Positions 25,781-36,355 are shown, numbered from the stretch's first letter. The stretch is DNA of 64,000 nucleotides from Streptomyces griseocarneus (GCF_014655595.1 NZ_BNBL01000015.1:1-64000); one strand, 5' to 3'. The notes: generated by a model not told the origin, from the sequence alone. Made by a program: numbers and translations.

Positions 25781-28096
25781 TCACCTGAGGGAGGGGGAAT
25801 CGGAGCGTGTGGGGGAAGTGTGTGGGCGGGGCACGGAGCCGGGCCGGGCGAGGTGGTGCTGCAGGCGGGCGTGACGAAACTGGTAGACGGCACCGACTTG
25901 GCGCAGGATTCCCAGACGATGGGCGTGGGCGAGGAACCCCTGGAGCCGCCAAGGGAGCCGACCCTGCAGGGCCAGGACGGTCCTCGTCAGTGTGTAGTGG
26001 GGCCAGGCGTGGGCGACTGCGGCGAGTGTCAGCCCAAAGGGGCCGACGACAGGCAGGGCGAAGAGCAGCTGGAACCGTACTTCTCCCCATCCAGGTGGCG
26101 GGTATGTGACGAGGAGGATGAGGGAGGCCAGGGTGACGAGGATCGCGCTTGTCACGCCGTTGGCCAGCGTGACGAACCGGTCGGCCCGCATTGATGACCG
26201 GGCGGTGGTGACGTCGTGGAAGTTCGCGGAGTGCCTCGTCCACTGCAGGACAGCCTGTCCTGTTCCAAGTACGGCGCCGAACGCGAGGCCGTACTGCCAG
26301 GCCCTCCACGTCAGGATCTCGTGGCTGTGAGGGGTGAAATTCAGGGCAGAGAGGTTCAGGGCCGCGCCGCCGAGCACGGCGCCGCTGAGAACGGTTGCGG
26401 CGGCTCGCGGCAGCCGGCGGCGCCAGTTGCGCAGGCTGAGGTTTCCACGGCTGGGCATGCGCGGCGGCACGGGCAGGCCAGAGCCGAACATCACCATCAG
26501 GGACAGGAACCCCAAGGCACCTGCGAGGGTTCCGACCGAACCGGCAAATCCGTCTATCCCTCGGTCGTGGCGCACGGCATAGAAAGTGCCACCTGCTGTG
26601 GCGGCGACCAGTCCGCCGCATGCAGCGGTGAAGCCGGCCGCAGCGATCGGCCGGGCTGTGAGGGTGGTGCGGGACGCCATCCAGGCCCCGGCACCCTGCA
26701 GACAGACCAGCGCCACAACTCCTGCCAGTAGCACGATCGGCAGATTGATCTCGGGAGACAGGACATCTAGCGGGCTCAGCGCCGCGGCGGCGAGGGCCCA
26801 CACCATGGCGCGGGTCCAGGGTTGGGCCAGGGCCGGAGTCCAGCGGTAAAGCTGCCACCATGCGAGGTCGTGGATACCGTGACGGTCCAGCATTGTGGCG
26901 AGGTACGTCAGGTAATCGCGAGCGCGCGCCGGATCGGGGCCGCGTGCGGTCGGGTCCTGGCGGTGGGCGCGGGCGTACAGGGCCGGGACCAGAGAGTCCA
27001 GCAGGTGGTGCTCGACGGCTGCCGCGGTCGGGAAGCGGCGGGAGTCGGTGAGCTCGGCCGGGTCTGCGGGAGCGTCAGCGTAGACGGCTCTGGCCAGGGC
27101 GACCATCAACGGACTGGCCAGGGCCTGAGCGGTCGGACCCTGCGGGTGGCAGGCCAGGTGCTCGGCCAGTGCACCAAGTCGTGCCTGGCGGACTCCTGGC
27201 GGGGTGGCCATGCGCAGCAGGGCCAAGGCATCGGTCGCGCGGACAGGGGCAGGTTCGATGACCGCCGCGCCGGCCAGCACGCCGGCTTGGGCCACGGCGG
27301 TGGTGTAGTCCGCGGTGCGACAGGTGAGCACCAAAGGGGTATGGGCGTCGAGGGTGTCGTTGAGGGCAGCCAGCACCCTCGCGTGGGCGGGCGGGGGCAG
27401 CTCGTCCAGACCGTCCAGGACCGGCAGCACCCGGTGCTCGTCGAGCAGGACTTCGATCACGCTGGGGCCGAAGACCTCCACGTCGGCCAGCGCCGGTTAG
27501 TCTGCGGCGATCCGGCGGGCAAGCCAGCTCCGCACGCTGTCCCGGTCCGGGTCGAAGGAAGCCAGCGAGCACACCACTGGCACAAGATCATCCGCGTCGC
27601 GGTCACGCAGCAGGGCGAGCGTGAGCAAGACGGCGAGGGTGGTCTTGCCAGACCCGGCCGGCCCCACGGCGACCAGGCGACGGCGCGGCAGCCTGCGAAA
27701 GGCGGCTGCCAACTCGTCTGCTGCGTCTGCCCGACAGGAGACGGGATCACCGATCAACTGCCGGTGATCGGACACTCCGGGAAGCGGACAGTCCGCCCAC
27801 ACCACCGGCAGCGGCGCCGGATCGAACAGCTGCCGCAACACCGCCTCGGCTTCCCACTGCCGTCGCACCGACCGAGCCAGCACCCGGACCGCATCCGTCA
27901 CCTGCCCCGCGCTGGAACACCTGCCTGTGCCAGGGCGCCAGACCCACACCGCCAGTACGCCGAAGAGCCCGATGACAGCGGACACCACCGAACCGGCATT
28001 GGCAGCCGCGCCGGACCCCAGCAATGCCCAGACCATCCCCAGCCCGACGGTCAAGGCACCACACAACGCCCACGTCACGGTCCACCGACGCCGCAT
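25781..28096 (-). pseudogene. NACHT-type NTPase with membrane helices, split by one stop codon
   Basis: Starts at ATG 28096 with GGGGG six bases upstream. Two N-terminal membrane helices (TWALCGALTVGLGMVWALLG, VVSAVIGLFGVLAVWVW) precede a Walker A, VAVGPAGSGKTTLAVLL (about residue 148). A TAA at 27497-27499 then interrupts the frame just before the Walker B region VLPVLDGLDELP. Downstream the same frame stays open to 25781 and adds about seven membrane helices. Without the stop the protein would be about 770 residues, like other Streptomyces NACHT membrane proteins. A GTG at 27481 could restart translation but would lack Walker A. One base change (TAC or TAT to TAA) would explain it. Confidence 0.8.
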
Positions 28097-28261
28097 TCTC
28101 AACCCCCGAGCCCGCCGCAGCCGAGTACTGCCCCCGATACCAGGTCAACGAGCAGCACAACAGCAGGTCACAGCGCCGAAAGAGGCCAGAGCCTGTGCCC
28201 TTGCAAGGGCCAGCACAATGAGGTGGATCGCTCCTGGTTGCCGTGTCCAGCAAGGCGTCGA

Positions 28262-28955
28262 GCGTTCGATCCGGTGGGGGGTGTCGCCGTGGATCGTGTC
28301 GGATGAGCTGTGGGATCGCCTGGAGCCGCCGCAGCGCGAGCGGCGTCTTCGCTATCCGGGCCGCAGGCTGTTGCCTGACCGGGAGGTGCTGTGCGGGATC
28401 CTGTATGTGTTGCACACCGGTATCCAGTGGGAGTACCGGCCGAAGGGGCTCGGTTTCGGCTCGGGCATGACGTGCTGGCGCCGACTGCGGGGTTGGGCCC
28501 GTCGCCGGCCGGCCGGGGCCGGGCCGGGCCGGCTCGAAACACCACCTCATCACCGACGGGCACGGCACCCCACTCGCGGTCCTGCTGACCGGCGGCAATC
28601 GCAATGACGTCACCCAGTTCCTGCCACTGCCCGACGCGGACCCCGCCGGTCCGCGGACGCGTCGGCCGTCCCCGCCGCAAGCCCCACTCACTTCGCCGAC
28701 CGCGGCTACGACCACGACATCTACCGCATCTACCGCGACCAGGTCCACGCCCGCGGCATCGCGCCGGCCGTCGCCCGCCGCGGCACCTGGCACGGGACTG
28801 GCCCGGGGCACCTACCGGTGGGTAATTGAGCGGACGTTTGCATGACTGCACGGCTTCCGGCGCCTGCGGGTCCGCTGGGAACGACGGACTGACATCCACG
28901 AAGCGTTCCTCAAACTCGCCTGCTGCCTCATCACCCACCAGCAACTGAAGTCATC
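28262..28955 (+). pseudogene. IS5-family transposase, deleted and frameshifted
   Basis: N-terminal part: WIVSDELWDRLEPPQRERRL, LYVLHTGIQWEYRPKGLGFG, SGMTCWRRLRGW. After an internal deletion it resumes in another frame with SKHHLITDGHGTPLAVLLTG and later RWVIERTFA, LHGFRRLRVRWERR, EAFLKLACCLITHQQL. A TGA interrupts the last block near 28842. All parts belong to one IS5-type transposase. Confidence 0.85.
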
Positions 28956-28985
28956 GTGTCAGCCGTTGTCAGGCCGTGTCCTACA

Positions 28986-29092
28986 TGGTGAGTTTGTGGG
29001 TTCGTTTGTAGCAGCAGATCGCCGCGGCGAGGCCGAGGAAGGCCAGGTAGTTGAACCGCGGCCTCAACGCGCTGCCGGACGCCACCACGAGG
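28986..29092 (-). pseudogene. C-terminal end of another IS5/IS4-type transposase
   Basis: The minus strand reads SGSALRPRFNYLAFLGLAAA, then ICCYKRTHKLTM and a stop, typical of the very end of DDE_Tnp_1 transposases. Only about 35 residues remain, back-to-back with the preceding remnant. Confidence 0.6.
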
Positions 29093-29485
29093 AAGAGAAG
29101 ACGGCGGACATGGTGCAGATCCACCGGGCAAGCTTGATGCTGAAGCCATCACGAATCTCATCGGTTAGATCGAGGCGTAGTACAGAGGCGAGGTCGCGGA
29201 TGACATCGGCGCAGGGCCGGGAGCCGAAGCTACGGAACACGAGCATCGGCCGGAGTCGGAGAGCCGGCTGGTCAGCAGCTCCAGCGTCGGCGTCCGGGTG
29301 GGCTTCGAAGTCCCGCCCCGCCGGAATCCGGATGTCGGCTCCCGGCGCCGTTTACCTCAGGCACTCGCGACGAGCAGGTCTTTTCAGGCGAATGATGGGT
29401 GTATCACTCACTTTCCTGCGGACGCCGCCCGATAACTGAGGTCAAAAGCCCCAGAGACTCCACTCCAAAAACCTCGGGAGACGTG
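29093..29485. other. Region without a supported gene, upstream of the S41 peptidase
   Basis: A minus-strand frame (29064-29246) reads MLVFRSFGSRPCADVIRDLA, then SVLRLDLTDEIRDGFSIKLA. It looks protein-like but runs into the IS fragment and has no recognised family. The rest probably holds the promoter of the peptidase gene; no clear promoter motif is seen. Confidence 0.35.
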
Positions 29486-31417
29486 ATGGCCCATCCAGCC
29501 GACAGTTCCGCCCCGGATTTCGTTCCTCAGGCCGCCGAACCTGTCCGGGAACACCTGGCCACCTCCACCGGACTGGCCGAGTTCCTCGCCGACGCCGGCA
29601 CCCTGACGCTGGCCGAGCGCCAGCTCATTGTCGACCAGGCGAAGCTCATGCTGGACCAGAACTACGTCCACCTGCCGCTCAAAACGGCGATGCACGCCGT
29701 CAACCCGGTGCAGCGTCTACGGGTTCTGCGCCGCCGACTGGAGCGCCAGACCGAAACGACGAAACCTCCGGAGTGGATGTTCCACGCCGAGATGTCGGAG
29801 ATCTTCCACTCGGTCAGGGACCTCCACACCAATTATCTGCTCCCCGCCCCCTACGCTCGCAAGGTCGCCTACCTGCCGTTCCTCGTCGAGCGGTACGAAG
29901 ATGAGCGGGGCGAGCATTTCATGGTCACCCATGTGGCCCAGGGATTCTCCGCTCCGGGCTTCGAGCCCGGCATCGAGATTACCCACTGGAGCGGCATCCC
30001 CATCGCCAAGGCCGTTGATCTCAACGCCGCCCGTTTCGCGGGCAGTAACACCGCCGCCCGCCGCAGCCGTGGTATTCAGTCGCTGACCGTGCGGCCGCTC
30101 GTCATGCATCTTCCCCCGTTCGAAGAGTGGGTGACCGTCAGCTACACCGACAACAGCAGCACCAAGCGCGAGCTGCGGGAGACCTGGCGGATCGTGGAGA
30201 ACCTCCCGCGCTTCGTCACGGCGCAGGCGCCGATGGGCACCGCGTTGGCCGAGGGCTTGGATCTCGACATGGACGAAGCCAACCGTGCCAAGGTGATGCT
30301 GTTCGCGCCGCAGGTCGTCGCCCGGGCGAAAGCTCTCGAAGCAGACGAGGCCGCCCCCGAGGTACGCGCCGGCGAGATCTCCACCTCGATGCCCGCTGTG
30401 TTCCGGGCACAGGAGGTACGGACTTCCTCCGGCACCTTCGGCTACATCCGGATCTTCACTTTCCTCAAGCGCGACGTGGAAGGGTTCGTCAGTGAGTTCA
30501 TCCGCCTGCTCGGCCTGATGCCGGACCGCGGACTGATCCTGGATGTCCGGGACAACGGCGGTGGCATCATCTTCAACGCCGAGTTCATCCTGCAGACGCT
30601 CACCCCGCGCCGCATCACCCCCGAGCCGTCGCAGTTCATCAATACGCCGCTCAACCTGCAAATCTGCCGCAAGCACCAGGATGAGCTGGGCGCCTGGATG
30701 CCCTCCATGGAACAGGCCGTCGAGACCGGCACCACCTTCTCGAGCGCCGTCCCCATCACACCCGAGGAGGGAGCCAACGCGATCGGCCAGCAGTACTTCG
30801 GCCCGGTTGTCCTCATCACCAACGCTCGCTGCTACTCGGCCACCGACATCTTCGCCGCCGGCTTCCAGGACCACCAGATCGGCCCCGTCCTCGGCACCGA
30901 CGAGAACACCGGTGCCGGCGGCGCCAACGTCTGGGAACACGAGCGCCTCGTAGGACTCCTCGTGGACGACCCCGAAACCCCGTACGTGCGACTGCCGAAG
31001 GAAGCCGGCATGCGGGTGTCGATCCGCCGCACCCTGCGGGTCGGCGCCAACTCCGGCACACCGGTGGAGGACCTCGGCATCACCCCAGAGGTGCTCCACC
31101 GGATGACCCGCCGGGACCTGCTCGAGGGCAACGCCGACCTCTTCGAGCGCGCTGGACAGATCCTCAAGAGCCTGACGCCACACCCCGTGTCCATCACAGA
31201 CGCGACCACAGCCGACGGGTCTCTGCAACTCAAGATCAAAACCACCAACATCGACCGGCTGGACGTCTACGTCGACCAGCGCCCACGCGCCTCCGTCGAC
31301 CTCACCGACGGCCAGACCGACATCACCATCCCCAACGCCGCCACCGCTCGCTCCGCCCGCGTGGAGGGTTTCGCCGGCAGCCGGCTCGTTGCCAGCAAAA
31401 CCGCGCAACTCAACTAG
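29486..31417 (+). CDS. S41-family (C-terminal processing type) peptidase
   Basis: A 643-residue protein. ATG 29486 has GGGAGA five bases upstream. An N-terminal helical region (to about 110) is followed by the S41 core: FGYIRIFTFLKRDVEGFVSE, GLILDVRDNGGGIIFNAEFI, then VLITNARCYSATDIFAAGFQ with the Ser of CYSATD in the nucleophile position, and GPVLGTDENTGAGG with nearby catalytic-loop features. There is no signal peptide, so it may be cytoplasmic or tricorn-like. There are no operon partners. Confidence 0.85.
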   Translation: MAHPADSSAPDFVPQAAEPVREHLATSTGLAEFLADAGTLTLAERQLIVDQAKLMLDQNYVHLPLKTAMHAVNPVQRLRVLRRRLERQTETTKPPEWMFHAEMSEIFHSVRDLHTNYLLPAPYARKVAYLPFLVERYEDERGEHFMVTHVAQGFSAPGFEPGIEITHWSGIPIAKAVDLNAARFAGSNTAARRSRGIQSLTVRPLVMHLPPFEEWVTVSYTDNSSTKRELRETWRIVENLPRFVTAQAPMGTALAEGLDLDMDEANRAKVMLFAPQVVARAKALEADEAAPEVRAGEISTSMPAVFRAQEVRTSSGTFGYIRIFTFLKRDVEGFVSEFIRLLGLMPDRGLILDVRDNGGGIIFNAEFILQTLTPRRITPEPSQFINTPLNLQICRKHQDELGAWMPSMEQAVETGTTFSSAVPITPEEGANAIGQQYFGPVVLITNARCYSATDIFAAGFQDHQIGPVLGTDENTGAGGANVWEHERLVGLLVDDPETPYVRLPKEAGMRVSIRRTLRVGANSGTPVEDLGITPEVLHRMTRRDLLEGNADLFERAGQILKSLTPHPVSITDATTADGSLQLKIKTTNIDRLDVYVDQRPRASVDLTDGQTDITIPNAATARSARVEGFAGSRLVASKTAQLN

Positions 31418-31446
31418 GAGCTGGCCGGGCTGCTGGGAGAACAGTG

Positions 31447-31630
31447 GGGGTCTCGGTGGCGACGCGGGTGTTCTCGGATGACGGGCCGGCCCGGCTGCGG
31501 GGCTTCCCAAAGATCAGCAAGGAAGAGCTGATCCGTTTCTTCAGCTCACCCCGGCGGACCTGGGGTTCATCGATCCCGGCCGCGGCCGTAGCGCGAAGGA
31601 CCGGCTCGGCCTGGCAGTCCAGCTGTGCAC
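31447..31630 (+). pseudogene. Tn3-family transposase, N-terminal fragment
   Basis: VSVATRVFSDDGPARLRGFP then KISKEELIRFF match the first residues of Tn3-family TnpA (DUF4158 region). The frame then shifts, continuing as LTPADLGFIDPGRGRSAKDR and LGLAVQLCT in the next frame, and the match ends. A few hundred bases of a ~3-kb gene remain. Confidence 0.75.
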
Positions 31631-31640
31631 GCCGCCCGCA

Positions 31641-32289
31641 CCGACGGCCGCGGCCGCGTGTTCCTCGAAGACGTCATCTACTGCCCGGCATGCCTGCTGC
31701 CGACGGCGCCATCGACGCCGACGAAGCACCATCGGCATCTATCACGCGCGAGAACTCCGAGGTACCCGGCCTCACCCAGCCTGGACACGGCGGCGACCAG
31801 CAGCGGTCGGCGGCAGAGGACGAAGCCACGGAGCGGCGGCGACCAGGAGCACGGCGGGTGGCCGACGGTGCCGTACGGCAGCACGAGGGCTCTCAACTAC
31901 ATTGAAAAGCCGGGTGATTCGCTTCATCATGCACGTGCTGGACTGCTACGGTGCCCCACGTCGTCGGCGGCTGTCAGGCGACAGCCCCGCCACGGCATGC
32001 GTGTCCCAGTTCTCCCCCTCATCCTCCGCCCTTGCCTCGGAGCGTTGATGCCTTTATCAGGCGGCCTGTCTCAGTCCCGAAGCGCCGCAGCATCGTGCTT
32101 ATCGATCCCCACCGCCGCGGGCCTTCGCCGGTCACGGTGCGGGACGGCGCAGTTCCGGACGCCCGGACCCCGCGGCGGTGGCCGGTTCATCTCTCCTCCC
32201 GCCACGCCCCGGCGGCCGGTTGATCGTGCCACGCCGCACCTGGTGCCTGCCGTACAGCCAGCTCCGTGGCCGACTGGGGGTATCCGCTG
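31641..32289. other. Region without a supported gene
   Basis: A short frame, RVFLEDVIYCPACLLPTAPS (about 31650-31710), looks protein-like but leads nowhere. No start, ribosome binding site or hairpin of note was seen in the remainder. Confidence 0.35.
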
Positions 32290-32730
32290 ATGGTGAGCTA
32301 CCACCCGGCCGGCCGTGACACCGCTCTCTACGCGGCCGTGCAGGGCGTGAAGGCGGGACACTGGATGCAGATGCGGCAGGTGCCGACCCAGGCGGCACGT
32401 GGCGGGAGCGGATCGCTCGCACGCAGGTGCTGGGCGTAGTGGCTGCCCGGCGCAATGTGGTCGAGCTGTGGTTGCAGGAGGAGCCGCGGAGCGCCGCTGC
32501 CCAGGTGATGTACGCCAGGGTGACCACCGAGCGGGCACCGGATGCCCATCGCAGCGCAGAGTCGGTGGATGACCCGCGGCGGGTTCAGCAGCTGGATGAG
32601 CCGGTGGACAGGGCCCGACAGGCATGCCGCAGGGCGGATGAGCTGAGCCCCGGGGACCCGGTGGCCCCGATCTGTTTGCCGGCCCTGGCCGCCGGCAGGC
32701 TCCGCCGTGCCGCGCTGACGGCCCAGCAGC
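32290..32730 (+). pseudogene. Helical-repeat hypothetical protein, frameshifted
   Basis: The first frame starts MVSYHPAGRDTALYAAVQGV. Near 32395 the coding sense moves to another frame: GGTWRERIARTQVLGVVAAR, NVVELWLQEEPRSAAAQVMY, ARVTTERAPDAHR, later RARQACRRADELSPGDPVAP. This matches a Streptomyces family of TPR-like helical proteins of unknown role. The C-terminus is missing; sequence changes character near 32730. Confidence 0.55.
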
Positions 32731-32791
32731 CCAGCAGCCCCCTTCCCCTGCCCCCTTTCCCATTCGGCTCTTTCATGTGCGGAGAATCCCG

Positions 32792-34321
32792 ATGCGTACA
32801 TCAGCACATGCACGATGGAAGCGGTCCGAGCCTCAGGACGACGACGAGCGCATACTCAAGGAGCTCGGCTACACCCAGCAACTGCACCGGCGCATGGGCG
32901 CTTTCGGTAACTTCTCCGCTTCCCTGTCGGTCATCTCCATCATGTCCGGGACGCTGCTGCTTTTCGGCTACGGCCTGAACAGCGGTGGACCCGCGGTGGT
33001 GGTGTGGGGGTGGCTCGCCGTGGGGCCGCTGGTGCTGTGCCTGGCCGCGGCGCTGGCCGAGATCACCTCCCGCTACCCCACCAGCGGCGGCCTGTATTAC
33101 ATGGCCCGCCAGCTCGGCGGTGAGCGGTGGAGCTGGTACACCGGCTGGCTCAATCTCCTGGGGCTGCTCGGTGGGATCGCGGCACAGGACTACGGCATCG
33201 CGACCTTCACCGCTGCCTGGGCGAACCTGCAGTTCGACTACGAGCCGACGCCAAAATCCCTGCTGGTCATGTACGCGGTCATCCTCGCGCTGCACGCGGT
33301 CATGAATCTCTTCGGCACCCGGCTGATGAACGTCCTGACGTCCCTGAGCGCGTGGTGGCACCTGGCCGGGGCCGTCGTCATCATCGGCGCCCTGACTCTC
33401 CTCCCCTCCCACCACCAGCCGGCCGGCTTCGTATTCTCCGAGTTCACCAACAACACCGGCTGGTCGAGCCCCGTGTACGTGATCCTGCTGGGCATGCTGC
33501 TGCCGTGCTTCGCCCTGGCCGGCTACGACACCTCGGCCCACCTGAGCGAGGAGACCAGTGGGGCTTCCGTGGCCGCGGCGCGCGGGATCGTCCGCTCGGT
33601 GGCGGTGTCCTGGATCGCCGGTGGTGTCCTGTTGGGCGCCTTGCTGTTCGCCGTCCAGGACTACGCCGCGACGCTGGGCAGCGAGACCGGGGTGCCGGTG
33701 GCGCAGATCTTCCTGGACGCTCTGGGCGTGGCGATGGCGAAGGCGTTGCTGCTGGTGATCATCGTTGCGCAGTTCCTGTGCGGCTACACCGTCACTGCTT
33801 CCGCCAGCCGCATGATCTACGCCTTCGCCCGGGACGGCGCCCTGCCCGGCTCGGCGCGCTGGCAGAAGGTCAGCCGTCGTACGGCCGTCCCGGCCAACGC
33901 TGTCTGGCTCGCGGTCGGTGTCGCCTTCGTGCTGGCCCTGCCGTCCCAGTATTCCGCCACGGCGTTCTCGGCGGTGACCGCGATTTCCGTCGTGGGTTTC
34001 ACCCCGGCCTACGCCATCCCGGTGCTGCTGCGACTGCGCCACCGGGACCGGTTCACCCCCGGTCCCTGGCACCTGGGCCGCTGGAGCCGGCCGATCGGCT
34101 GGGTGGCGGTGCTCTGGGCAGCCGGGGTAACGGTGCTGTTCCTGCTGCCGCAGTCCAGCCCGGTCACGGCCACGAGCTTCAACTACACGCCCGTCGCCCT
34201 GCTGGTGGCCCTCGTCATGGCCGCCCTGTGGTGGCACTTCGGACGCCGTTCCTACGGTGTGCCCAGCGCCGGCACGGCGAACGCCCACGACCAGACCGAA
34301 GAGGCCGAAAACATCATCTGA
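32792..34321 (+). CDS. APC-superfamily amino-acid permease
   Basis: A 509-residue protein with about 12 membrane segments. The first helix region reads FGNFSASLSVISIMSGTLLL, a family hallmark, followed by EITSRYPTSGGLYYMARQLG and, further on, FALAGYDTSAHLSEETSGAS. The C-terminal tail is hydrophilic. ATG 32792 has CGGAGAA just upstream. It imports an amino acid or related amine in exchange or with protons; the substrate is unknown. Its stop overlaps a possible ATG of the following GNAT gene (TGATG), which suggests co-translation. Confidence 0.9.
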   Translation: MRTSAHARWKRSEPQDDDERILKELGYTQQLHRRMGAFGNFSASLSVISIMSGTLLLFGYGLNSGGPAVVVWGWLAVGPLVLCLAAALAEITSRYPTSGGLYYMARQLGGERWSWYTGWLNLLGLLGGIAAQDYGIATFTAAWANLQFDYEPTPKSLLVMYAVILALHAVMNLFGTRLMNVLTSLSAWWHLAGAVVIIGALTLLPSHHQPAGFVFSEFTNNTGWSSPVYVILLGMLLPCFALAGYDTSAHLSEETSGASVAAARGIVRSVAVSWIAGGVLLGALLFAVQDYAATLGSETGVPVAQIFLDALGVAMAKALLLVIIVAQFLCGYTVTASASRMIYAFARDGALPGSARWQKVSRRTAVPANAVWLAVGVAFVLALPSQYSATAFSAVTAISVVGFTPAYAIPVLLRLRHRDRFTPGPWHLGRWSRPIGWVAVLWAAGVTVLFLLPQSSPVTATSFNYTPVALLVALVMAALWWHFGRRSYGVPSAGTANAHDQTEEAENII

Positions 34322-34428
34322 TGACATCAGAACCGCATGTCGCCAGTAGAGTCCCCACTGCCGCAGAGGCGCCAGCGGCACCCCATCCCTGCTCAGGGTC
34401 CTCTCCCAGCACAACGAGTGATGGAGGC

Positions 34429-35232
34429 ATGGTGACCGCTTCCGCGGAGTCCATCGAATCGGTACAGCAGCTCACCACGGTCTGGCGGACCATGGTGCTC
34501 GACCGCGACGCGGACGCGGACGTGCGCGAGCTTCCGGGCATCACTGTCCGCTGGGCCGACAGCCGGTTCGGGTTCTGGAACTGCATCGTCTTGACCGAGA
34601 CGGAAGTAGGAGCAGAACTCCTCAGGCACCGTCTGAGCCAGGCCGCGGCCATCATGCGGACAAAGAAGCACCCGGGCCTCGTGTGGCTCTTCGAAGACCT
34701 CCTCGACGACGAGGCCCGCTCCGCCCTGGAAACGACGGCCGAGCAGGCCGGCCTCCAGTACGCCTTCCCCGGTACGGGCATGGCCGGCGACCTGCTCCCC
34801 ATCCCCGAGCCGGACCACCCCGACCTGACGTTCGCCCGCGTGCGCACCGACGAGCAGTTGCAGGCCTACGCCGACCTCCAATCGCGAGCGTACGGCTTCC
34901 CCTTGGAGGAGGGCCGCGACGGCCTGGTGGGATCCACGCTCTGGAAGAATGAGGTGTACGCCTACCTGGCCATGCGAGGCGACGAACCGGTGGCGTGCGC
35001 CGCCACGGTCGAAGCACAAGGCCGCCTGTTCGTCGCATTCGTCGCCACGGACCCGCAGTGGCAGCGCAAGGGCTACGGCGAGGCGGTCACCCGCAAGGCG
35101 CTGTACGAAGGCGCGCGGGCCACCGGACTGACCCGCGCCACGCTGCACGCCACCGCTGCCGGAGCCCCCGTATACCCGCGCATCGGGTTCAAGCCGAACA
35201 CACGAATCCACTTCTACAGCCTCAAAAGCTGA
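34429..35232 (+). CDS. GNAT-family N-acetyltransferase coupled to the permease
   Basis: A 267-residue two-domain protein. The N-terminal half (VQQLTTVWRTMVLDRDADAD ... PGLVWLFEDLLDDEARSALE) is a degenerate GNAT-like domain; the C-terminal half has VAFVATDPQWQRKGYGEAVT (acetyl-CoA loop) and APVYPRIGFKPNTRIHFYSL. The ATG at 34429 (or the GTG at 34432) has GGAGG directly upstream. An in-frame ATG at 34321 overlapping the permease stop would add 36 low-complexity residues. It may act on the amine brought in by the permease; this is inferred from position only. Confidence 0.8.
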   Translation: MVTASAESIESVQQLTTVWRTMVLDRDADADVRELPGITVRWADSRFGFWNCIVLTETEVGAELLRHRLSQAAAIMRTKKHPGLVWLFEDLLDDEARSALETTAEQAGLQYAFPGTGMAGDLLPIPEPDHPDLTFARVRTDEQLQAYADLQSRAYGFPLEEGRDGLVGSTLWKNEVYAYLAMRGDEPVACAATVEAQGRLFVAFVATDPQWQRKGYGEAVTRKALYEGARATGLTRATLHATAAGAPVYPRIGFKPNTRIHFYSLKS

Positions 35233-35263
35233 TCCGGTGAGGCGGATCCCGTCAGACCAGCAC

Positions 35264-35391
35264 GCGGCGCAGCATCGCGACGAGGTCATCGTCCCGGCCC
35301 TGGCCTTCCAGGCCACCGCCACGTCCCTGTTCCGCCTCGGCGCCCACCCCGTCCTCGCCGAGGTGGACAACCGCGGCCAGCTCGATCTCGA
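35264..35391 (+). pseudogene. DegT/DnrJ-type aminotransferase fragment
   Basis: About 40 residues, HRDEVIVPALAFQATATSLF then RLGAHPVLAEVDNRGQLDLD, match the segment after the phosphate-binding region of sugar aminotransferases. It is fused in frame to an IstB fragment, so it is a relic. Confidence 0.55.
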
Positions 35392-35597
35392 CTATCGCGT
35401 CCACTACTCGCTCGCCACGAAGCTGGTCAACGAGCTGGTCGAGGCTGCCGACGAGAAGCAGCTGAACAAGACGATCGCCCGCTACGGCCGCGTCTATCTC
35501 CTCTGCATCGACGAGCGATCATCGAGACCGGCACCAACTCCTACCACCTCGCAAGCACCCGAGCACGAGCCGAAGACCCCACCACGGCCAGCTGACG
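35392..35597 (+). pseudogene. IS21-family IstB helper ATPase, internally deleted
   Basis: The central part YSLATKLVNELVEAADEKQL then NKTIARYGRVYLLCIDE is the pre-Walker B region of IstB. After a deletion and frame change the C-terminal tail appears (IIETGTNSYHLASTRARAED). The Walker A region is missing, so the gene is dead. Confidence 0.8.
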
Positions 35598-35689
35598 CTT
35601 GCGGGTTCCGTCTCGACGGCCCGCCGCCCCCACGGGCGGCGGGCCGTCCCATACATGCTGCCGGTCCTCCTCGCGGCTCCAGCCGAGTC

Positions 35690-36211
35690 TCAGGCCAACT
35701 GTCGCAGCCACGAGTCGAGAACCGCATAGTCGCTGTCAGTCAGGCCATGGCGGGGATCGACACGATGAAGCAGGGCCTGCCCCTGGTGGTGGGCAGCTAC
35801 CCAGGCCCGATCGACATCTGTGACCTCGTCGTCGACCCAGGCGAATGGACGCCCTGCCGCCCATTCGACAAGCGCGCGGGTCTTCCAGTGCAGTCCGTTC
35901 CGCTCATCCTGGTCATCGATGTCGGACGGGTCCGGCCAGACCACCACTGCCAGCTGAGGCAGACCGATGCGGGGCGCGATGCACTCGTTCGCGTCCGCCA
36001 TCCATGTCGTTGCCCAAACCACCTCGCACGGGAGCGTCGCCAGCCGGGGCCCGTGCTCGGGATTGATCCTGGTCAGGAGCGGATTCGCGTCAGCACCAGG
36101 CACTTCAGGGCTCGTCGCGTAGGTCGGATGCGGCTGGGACACCGCGCCGAATGGGATGAGTGGCCCATCGACATCGAGAAACAACAAGGAACGCTGCACA
36201 GAGCCAGTCAC
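35690..36211 (-). CDS. HAD-like domain protein
   Basis: A 173-residue protein with the HAD motif I in LLFLDVDGPLIPFG near the N-terminus (D-x-D), a motif II-like VVWATTWMADANE and an acidic motif AWVDDEVTDVDRAW. These fit the small HAD-like domain group associated with RNA-repair-type proteins. The GTG at 36211 is the start nearest to motif I; no strong ribosome binding site is visible. It is probably a cytoplasmic phosphatase; the substrate is unknown. Confidence 0.75.
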   Translation of the reverse strand: MTGSVQRSLLFLDVDGPLIPFGAVSQPHPTYATSPEVPGADANPLLTRINPEHGPRLATLPCEVVWATTWMADANECIAPRIGLPQLAVVVWPDPSDIDDQDERNGLHWKTRALVEWAAGRPFAWVDDEVTDVDRAWVAAHHQGQALLHRVDPRHGLTDSDYAVLDSWLRQLA

Positions 36212-36355
36212 GGAAGCACGATAGCGACAGATCCAGACGGGGGACCGCACCGGAGACCGCCGCCTCGATGACCAAAGCCTGCAACCGGCAGTGCCTCACG
36301 GGCGCTGGCCCGGCACGCGGCCCTGGGCGGTGCCGAGAAACGAACAGGGGGCTGC

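Noticed and set aside
29717..31510. 597-residue minus-strand frame opposite the S41 peptidase
   Set aside because: It is an antisense shadow created by high third-position GC; it contains no recognisable motif, while the plus strand has clear S41 motifs.
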